Virus record (IMG/VR): IMGVR_UViG_3300035665_000001 | Span: 124,001-188,000 of that record | Direction: 5' to 3' (one strand) | From: a virus | DNA: 64,000 nt | In this document: piece by piece, positions 59,571 to 64,000 of the stretch | How the letters are laid out: each line of letters begins with the position of its first letter | How positions within the stretch are numbered: the first letter of the stretch is position 1 | The notes under the pieces: generated by a model | Database searches by the model: none | What the model was told of the DNA's origin: nothing | What the model saw: only the letters and a program-made list of their open reading frames with translations | Program-made: the position numbers and the translations under genes

Positions 59571-60890
59571 TTATTTTTTTAAAATTAATGGGTTTTGACT
59601 ACCATATATTAATGCCGAATCAATATCCTCAATATCAAATGTTCTTTCACATTCATGACACTGATAACATTGTGATTTACATACAGATAATATTTTTTCT
59701 AATCTTATTCCTTTTTCAGTCATCCAAATATTATTATATAGATATTTTTCTTTAATTTCGGTGTAAATGTCGGGTGTTAAGTATCTATATTCATGATCAT
59801 CTGTTACTCGATTTAGTTTCCAGGTACTCATTGGAGCTGCTTCTAAATTATAAATATTTTCAAAGGTTTTGTCGATGATGATATAATCTTTTTCACCAGT
59901 CAAACCAAATTTTTTTGTTGCACTAACTGCTGCCGCACCAAATGTCCAGGCTAAATGAATGTTTTTATCTATTATATCCTGTTCACTGAAAGTTGAAAAA
60001 CTATCTAATCTACCCGAATATTTTAAAATATCTACATTTTCAAAATATTGGTCTTGTGTTTCTCTATGATTTGCTTCAATATTAACACCATTTCTAGGTA
60101 GTTGACCAAATATTGGATTTCTCCAATTGTTACATGTAAAATTGGCTAATGTTCTAAAATAATTAACACTGATCGATGAACCAATATCATCATGTTCCTT
60201 TTTAAAGGGGCATCTATACAAACATCCTTCAGTAACTAACAGTGATGTTTTTAATTGTTTTGCATTAGGATCTAATTCTTTTTTTATGGTATTATATTTA
60301 TCAATGATTTTCTTTGTTTTTTTAAGTTCTGGTATATTTCTATTATAGGATCTGTCTAATAATATGGTATCATATCCCAAACTGATAAATTCGACCACCT
60401 GTTGTGTATCTGAAACAATATGATTGACCGTGTTTTTCCAACGCATTTCTGGACATCTATGTTGTAATGCACCACTTCTTAATAAATGTGTCCAAGCAAT
60501 TGTACAACTTCTTAACCCTCTGTCATAAAAAGCACCAATCCAATCGAGAAATTGGTTTCCAATTTCAGGATTAGTTTGTAGTTCTTCAGGCACTTCTAAA
60601 GTGTTTAATGTCAAAGAAATTTGTACACCTGTTTCTTCTTGAATTTTAAATAAATTGTCTACCTGTGCATCTGTTGCTTCAACACCCATACAATTACCAT
60701 ATTTCTTTTTTGTACCATTACTTTCAAAATAGAAATATTTACCGAAATAAATGTCTTCAATTTCAGCCAATGTTTCTTTTGGTGTTTGTTTTATAAGAAG
60801 ATAAAAATGGTTGGGTGCATTTTCCATATGTAGTTCTGGATGTGCTATCGAAAATCTTTTTTTAAAATTTTGTGTCTGGGTATGTTCCAT
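59571..60890 (-). CDS. U32 peptidase-like (possible Fe-S) protein, 439 aa
   Basis: The N-terminal ~200 residues look like a TIM-barrel: ISLTLNTLEVPEEL, RSCTIAWTHLLRSG, HIVSDTQQVVEFISLGYDTI, LDRSYNRNIPELKK. A LLVTEGCLYRCPFKKEHDD segment (near 220-235) resembles the conserved Cys region of U32 proteins. A C-terminal CKSQCYQCHEC cluster follows. U32 proteins such as UbiU/UbiV, TrhP and RlhA hold a [4Fe-4S] cluster through four Cys and act in hydroxylation of RNA or quinones rather than proteolysis. A phage copy may modify RNA; this is inference. Confidence 0.65.
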   Translation of the reverse strand: MEHTQTQNFKKRFSIAHPELHMENAPNHFYLLIKQTPKETLAEIEDIYFGKYFYFESNGTKKKYGNCMGVEATDAQVDNLFKIQEETGVQISLTLNTLEVPEELQTNPEIGNQFLDWIGAFYDRGLRSCTIAWTHLLRSGALQHRCPEMRWKNTVNHIVSDTQQVVEFISLGYDTILLDRSYNRNIPELKKTKKIIDKYNTIKKELDPNAKQLKTSLLVTEGCLYRCPFKKEHDDIGSSISVNYFRTLANFTCNNWRNPIFGQLPRNGVNIEANHRETQDQYFENVDILKYSGRLDSFSTFSEQDIIDKNIHLAWTFGAAAVSATKKFGLTGEKDYIIIDKTFENIYNLEAAPMSTWKLNRVTDDHEYRYLTPDIYTEIKEKYLYNNIWMTEKGIRLEKILSVCKSQCYQCHECERTFDIEDIDSALIYGSQNPLILKK

Positions 60891-60956
60891 AATTTTCGTT
60901 CCAATTTTAATTTGATATTATTATATTATTTTACATTAAAAATCATTTTCATGTGA

Positions 60957-61298
60957 TTAATGTTTGGTCATATCATGAAATTCTTTAATAGTAAACTCCA
61001 TTATTTCACCAGTTAAATCATTCCTTACAGTGATGATTGAATTTCCTTTTACACATTTACTCATTTGACGACTAGCTAAAAGAATAGATCTTTCAGAATT
61101 TTGAAAAAGATCTAACATTTCAAATTGATATGGTTTGATAACCTTTGCAAAATTAACAGGTCCATCGGATGTATTAATATCACAATAATAAGTAAACCGT
61201 TTTAATCCTGTTGGTCTTCTCATTAATCTAGCCATTTCCATAGTTTGTTCTAATGAAAGTGATATTTCCTGATTTGCTCTCCTAATATAATCTGCCAT
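60957..61298 (-). CDS. terL: Terminase large subunit, N-terminal piece with split N-intein
   Basis: Residues 1-81 are an extein like the gp17 N-terminus, ending KPYQFEMLDLFQ...ILLASRQMSK, which stops inside Walker A (T4 has SRQLGKTT). Cys82 starts a 32-residue N-intein (CVKGNSIITVRNDLTGEIME...). Fragments this short recall the atypical AceL-TerL split intein. The matching C-intein and the next extein residues (TTIG) are encoded 15 kb away at 45358-46074. The start has AAGGAT upstream. Confidence 0.9.
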   Translation of the reverse strand: MADYIRRANQEISLSLEQTMEMARLMRRPTGLKRFTYYCDINTSDGPVNFAKVIKPYQFEMLDLFQNSERSILLASRQMSKCVKGNSIITVRNDLTGEIMEFTIKEFHDMTKH

Positions 61299-61368
61299 AA
61301 TATGGTATCCTTTTGTTGTATGATTTATGCTATTTATTTTACATTTGATTTGGTGGTGTAATAATCTA

Positions 61369-61376
61369 TATTTATA
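61369..61376 (-). promoter_or_regulatory. Late-type box for the terminase N-terminal piece
   Basis: TATAAATA on the minus strand about 70 bases before the start at 61298. Confidence 0.45.
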
Positions 61377-61471
61377 AGGTGTTAAAACATGATTATTATC
61401 TTATGGTGATAAATTCTATTTTAGATGATATTTTCTTTTTCTTTTTGCTGAAAGCAGATGTTATCCTCAAG

Positions 61472-61494
61472 GGAGCTTCTTAAAAAGAAGCTCC
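61472..61494. other. Stable hairpin in the origin-like region
   Basis: GGAGCTTCTT pairs perfectly with AAGAAGCTCC around AAA, in an AT-rich stretch upstream of the iterons. It could be a terminator for either side or part of the origin. Confidence 0.6.
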
Positions 61495-61590
61495 TCTTTA
61501 AGATTCTTTAATATCTATTCTTTAGGAAAATATTTTTCGTTTTTATACTATATTAATAAGGGGTTTTTTCGAGGGTGTTCAAAAAAATTC

Positions 61591-61694
61591 ATTTTCTATT
61601 GGGAGAAATCAATTTTTTTTCATTTTCTATTGGGAGGAAATAACGAAAATTCATTTTCTATTGGGAAAGATTCAAATATCATTTTCTATTGGGA
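61591..61694 (+). repeat. Four iterons upstream of rep
   Basis: CATTTTCTATTGGGA occurs at 61591, 61621, 61652 and 61680 (15 bases each, starts 30, 31 and 28 apart), with a partial copy (CATTTTCTAAGG) at 61705. Spacing near three helical turns puts them on about the same DNA face, as in plasmid Rep-binding iterons. Confidence 0.9.
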
Positions 61695-61716
61695 AGTTAT
61701 TTTTCATTTTCTAAGG

Positions 61717-61722
61717 TATAAT
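61717..61722 (+). promoter_or_regulatory. rep promoter -10 box
   Basis: TATAAT directly downstream of the iterons; iteron 4 and the partial copy cover the expected -35 position, so Rep binding could repress it. Confidence 0.55.
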
Positions 61723-61753
61723 AATATGTAAAATATTTCATTCTATTCTTTGA

Positions 61754-62962
61754 ATGAAAATGAAAAATAACTTCCCAATAGAAAATGAAAAAATGAAAAT
61801 AAATAAGCACAATTTTGAAATCAATAAACCCTCCGAACTATGTCAAGTAGTTTTTTTTGAAAATTATAAAAAAGGTATTTTTGCATACTTAACACCAACA
61901 CAAATTGACCTGATTAATATTTTATTTTATCAGGTTAAAAAAGAGATATTAACTGATAAAACATCAACCGATGATTTAGATAGTATAATTATGGTAGATA
62001 TTGAATTGACTGAAATTCACAGAATGTTAAATTATAAGTATAATAAGGATAGTGAAGCCTTACTAAATTACCTCTATGAGTTAAAGAAAGTTGATGTTAT
62101 GGTTAATACTTTAGGTAAAGTAAAAGACAGAATTGATTATAAACTAACATCAATAATCCATACACTAGAATGGTCAAAACATAAGAATATTTTAGATAAG
62201 AAAATAAAAATTGGTATAGACCGAGATATTATTCTATCTTTCATTGATAGAAAGGATTATTTTGCAAAGATGCATCTTTCATTACAATTATCAATGGTTT
62301 CAAAATATTCTAAGTTGTTATATGAGATATTGAAAGATTACGCTGGACTAAAAACGATTACTGTTGATTTTGGAATATTATTACCATTACTAAATGTTAA
62401 TTTTGAAAATACTAGGAATGGTGAATGGTCTATGTTTAATCAAAACATTTTAATGAAATCGGTTAATGAAATCAATGAAAAATCTGATATTGTAGTTTCT
62501 TATGAAGCGATTAAAGAAAAACCAGAAGGTGGTAGATTGCAAGTAACTAAAATAAAATTTACTATTGAAAAACAACCAGAAATAAGATTGTGTGAATTGG
62601 GTTTAATTCCACCAAGAATTGATAATAATAAATTTTATAATAAATCAAAAACTAAACTAGATAAATTGATTAGTAGTGGTTATAAAGTTATTGATGAGGA
62701 AAAATGGATTGAAACAGATATTACCAATAATGAAGAAAGATATGATGCAGAAATGCGTGTAGATATGTGGTTGAAAAGCACACCACGAGAAGATAGAAAT
62801 AAGATTTATGAATTACTTGCAACAAATTTAGATGAATGTCATGAGCAATTTATCACCATTGAAGGCTATTTAATTAAAGGTATTTTTTCAAATGAAGCCT
62901 ATACTAAGAATCCAATGGAAACTATTGCTGTTATGAATGATTTTTTGAGCAAAATAACATAA
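61754..62962 (+). CDS. rep: Plasmid-type replication initiator, Rep_3 family, 402 aa
   Basis: The N-terminal domain (about 25-150) is a winged helix (LCQVVFFENYKKGIFAYLTP, MVDIELTEIHRMLNYKYN). The stretch SKYSKLLYEILKDYAG followed by ITVDFGILLPLLNV, WSMFNQNILMKSVNEINEKS and DIVVSYEAIKEKPEGGRL is the Rep_3/RepB core in which the second winged helix binds iterons. A C-terminal ~100 residues are extra. Exact iterons lie just upstream and one inverted copy overlaps the gene's start. Start could be 61754 or, without an iteron in the coding part, 61793; neither has a strong ribosome site. Confidence 0.85.
   Translation: MKMKNNFPIENEKMKINKHNFEINKPSELCQVVFFENYKKGIFAYLTPTQIDLINILFYQVKKEILTDKTSTDDLDSIIMVDIELTEIHRMLNYKYNKDSEALLNYLYELKKVDVMVNTLGKVKDRIDYKLTSIIHTLEWSKHKNILDKKIKIGIDRDIILSFIDRKDYFAKMHLSLQLSMVSKYSKLLYEILKDYAGLKTITVDFGILLPLLNVNFENTRNGEWSMFNQNILMKSVNEINEKSDIVVSYEAIKEKPEGGRLQVTKIKFTIEKQPEIRLCELGLIPPRIDNNKFYNKSKTKLDKLISSGYKVIDEEKWIETDITNNEERYDAEMRVDMWLKSTPREDRNKIYELLATNLDECHEQFITIEGYLIKGIFSNEAYTKNPMETIAVMNDFLSKIT
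61773..61787 (-). promoter_or_regulatory. Inverted iteron, candidate rep operator
   Basis: TCCCAATAGAAAATG is an exact inverse copy of the iteron, lying just before ATG 61793 or inside the first codons if ATG 61754 is used. Inverted operator copies near the initiator gene are typical of autoregulated Rep_3 systems. Confidence 0.7.
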
Positions 62963-62997
62963 ATAAACATATTAAAATAATAAAAAGGTATTCACAT

Positions 62998-63513
62998 ATG
63001 GCTGACGAAAAACTTAGTGCAAAATTTGCAAAATATTGTGGAGAAGGCAAACTTACCATGGTTAAAAAATATATTGCTGATAAAAATGTCGATGTTAATT
63101 GGAATATGAGTTCACCATTAACAAAAGCAGTTAAATATGATAAAATTGAAGTTGTGAAACTTTTACTATCTGACCCTCGATTACAAACCGATTTTGAGAA
63201 TAAAAAAGAGTTGCGTGGATCGTTAATGTATAATAACCCACCATTAGTTTTAAATAATGTTATTATCAATCCATTTACTGAGGCAATGTTTACTAAAAAG
63301 TATGATATTCTCGATTTATTTTTATCAGATGGTAGATTTACAACTAATCGAACTGAATATTTGGATATTTTATTAAAAATTGATGATGATGAATTGAACA
63401 ATTACTTTAAAAAAATTCCAGGGTTTAAAGAATATGCTGTTTCCAAAGTTAAAGAAAACAATGATTATGTTAAGATAATTTCTAAATCTGTTGCATCCAT
63501 TATGATGTTTTAA
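62998..63513 (+). CDS. Ankyrin-repeat protein, 171 aa
   Basis: It starts 35 bases after rep with AAGGT upstream. Ankyrin-like units are visible: KLTMVKKYIADKNVDVNWN, SPLTKAVKYDKIEVVKLLLS, DPRL, NPFTEAMFTKKYDILDLFLS. The C-terminus ends IISKSVASIMMF and lacks the LPxK tail of the array at 11.7-17.6 kb, but the Met-Met-Phe end is similarly hydrophobic. It may be a distant relative placed in the rep transcript. Confidence 0.75.
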   Translation: MADEKLSAKFAKYCGEGKLTMVKKYIADKNVDVNWNMSSPLTKAVKYDKIEVVKLLLSDPRLQTDFENKKELRGSLMYNNPPLVLNNVIINPFTEAMFTKKYDILDLFLSDGRFTTNRTEYLDILLKIDDDELNNYFKKIPGFKEYAVSKVKENNDYVKIISKSVASIMMF

Positions 63514-63568
63514 GAGTTTAACCACTAACTATTTGAATAATGAAATATCTAGTTTTTTGAAGTGGTGA

Positions 63569-63577
63569 GGATAAATA
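63569..63577 (+). promoter_or_regulatory. Late promoter box
   Basis: GGATAAATA in GGTGAGGATAAATAATT, 28 bases before the start at 63606. Confidence 0.7.
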
Positions 63578-63605
63578 ATTAAAACAAAAATATATAGGGG
63601 AAAAT

Positions 63606-64000
63606 ATGCGTATATTAGATTTAATTTTGGAATTCCAATTTGAAGAATTAGCTCAAGCATTATTTGAAAAAACAGGTGATGGTAAGAATGCAACAGTTGT
63701 CGCATGGGCTAAAAAATTAGATATGACTTATGAAGAATTACATAAAGTATGGGATAAATCTAAAAAAATAGCAAAAAGTGATACTGATTATGGTTTGATT
63801 ATGACTATTTTTAAAAGACAGGTTACCTCACTTAAAGGCGTAACTAAAAAACAACTTAAAGATGGTGGCGATGCTAAATTTAATTATAAAGTTAGAACAC
63901 AACAAACAATAGATCAGTTATTAGACGATAAACCTGCACCAAAATCCACAAATCGAGTTGAAGTTAAAAAAGCAGCAGTAAAACTTAAAAAAATTAGTCA
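63606..64000 (+). CDS. Partial CDS, probable packaged virion protein with T4-like leader
   Basis: The frame is open to the end of the window (131 codons visible). AGGGG precedes the ATG and a late promoter lies upstream. The leader MRILDLILEFQFEE is like T4 capsid targeting sequences, with Ile-Leu-Glu (7-9) fitting the gp21 cleavage rule. A helical domain (VVAWAKKLDMTYEELHKVWD, TIFKRQVTSL) and a Lys-rich Pro-containing linker follow. Confidence 0.8.
   Translation, partial: MRILDLILEFQFEELAQALFEKTGDGKNATVVAWAKKLDMTYEELHKVWDKSKKIAKSDTDYGLIMTIFKRQVTSLKGVTKKQLKDGGDAKFNYKVRTQQTIDQLLDDKPAPKSTNRVEVKKAAVKLKKIS

Larger units (their letters stand above)
61299..61753. other. Putative iteron-type replication origin
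   Basis: This 455-base AT-rich region between the divergent terL piece and rep contains no gene. It holds a late-type box, a stable hairpin, an AT-rich segment, four direct iterons and the rep promoter. This is the layout of an iteron plasmid origin. Confidence 0.6.

Noticed and set aside
61591-61694. Possible CRISPR array at the repeats before rep
   Set aside because: Repeats are 15 bases with short, AT-rich, irregular gaps, which fits iterons and not spacers.
1-64000. tRNA and rRNA genes
   Set aside because: No cloverleaf with a GGTTCGAATC-type arm or rRNA-like sequence was seen by eye; a tRNA scan would be decisive.

Overview
The window is a stretch of a large, AT-rich, T4-like myovirus genome. 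The evidence is a set of T4-type parts: baseplate wedge proteins of the gp25 and gp53 families, a gp17-type terminase large subunit (in pieces), a gp16-like small terminase, a gp41/DnaB-type helicase fragment, a capsid-like paralog resembling gp23, DHFR plus thymidylate synthase, RNase HII, an NAD-dependent ligase adenylation subunit, and many T4-type late promoters (TATAAATA or GGATAAATA). The host cannot be read from the sequence. No rRNA or tRNA gene was seen.

Layout. 1-2.0 kb: end of a probable virion gene and two unknown genes. 2.0-4.3 kb: folA-thyA operon, thyA carrying an in-frame endonuclease-like insert. 4.3-11.6 kb: probable virion proteins, ligase subunit, gp25 and gp53, a P-loop kinase-like gene. 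11.7-17.6 kb: seven tandem minus-strand paralogs, partly ankyrin-like, sharing an unusual C-terminal tail; an eighth copy is at 33.3-34.1 kb. 17.7-25.1 kb: tail fibre, glycine-rich adhesins, small fibre-associated proteins and a LamG-repeat adhesin. 25.2-45.4 kb: mostly minus-strand small genes with RNase HII, a type IIG-like nuclease without methyltransferase, a HAD protein, a degenerate REC/HD-GYP regulator, a helicase C-terminal piece with a split intein, an HD-kinase fusion, a Bax-inhibitor-like membrane protein, a metallo-beta-lactamase-fold enzyme, the small terminase and a GIY-YIG endonuclease. 45.4-46.1 kb: middle piece of the terminase. 46.3-52.9 kb: a second adhesin cassette. 52.9-59.4 kb: capsid-like paralog and two more tail fibres on the minus strand. 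59.6-61.3 kb: U32-like protein and the terminase N-terminal piece. 61.4-64 kb: an iteron-bearing, origin-like region, a Rep_3-type initiator, an ankyrin protein and a partial virion gene.

Three things stand out. First, essential genes are fractured by split inteins: the terminase ATPase is cut at Walker A and at Walker B, with pieces about 15 kb apart, and the helicase C-terminus carries a gp41-type C-intein. Working enzymes would exist only after protein trans-splicing. Second, a plasmid-type Rep_3 initiator with its own iterons sits in a T4-like genome, suggesting an additional replication mode or a captured plasmid module. Third, the phage has expanded families recognised by short shared ends: adhesins beginning MIKDII(L)G, fibres beginning MVDSIFKK, and effector-like proteins ending LPxKxxNLFF.

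Regulation. Structural genes tend to follow GATAAATA or TATAAATA boxes. Several early-looking genes follow TTGTATAAT-type -10 boxes. A compact terminator-late promoter module with a shared upstream stretch (TTTTTCGGCAGAGCGA) recurs at several sites.
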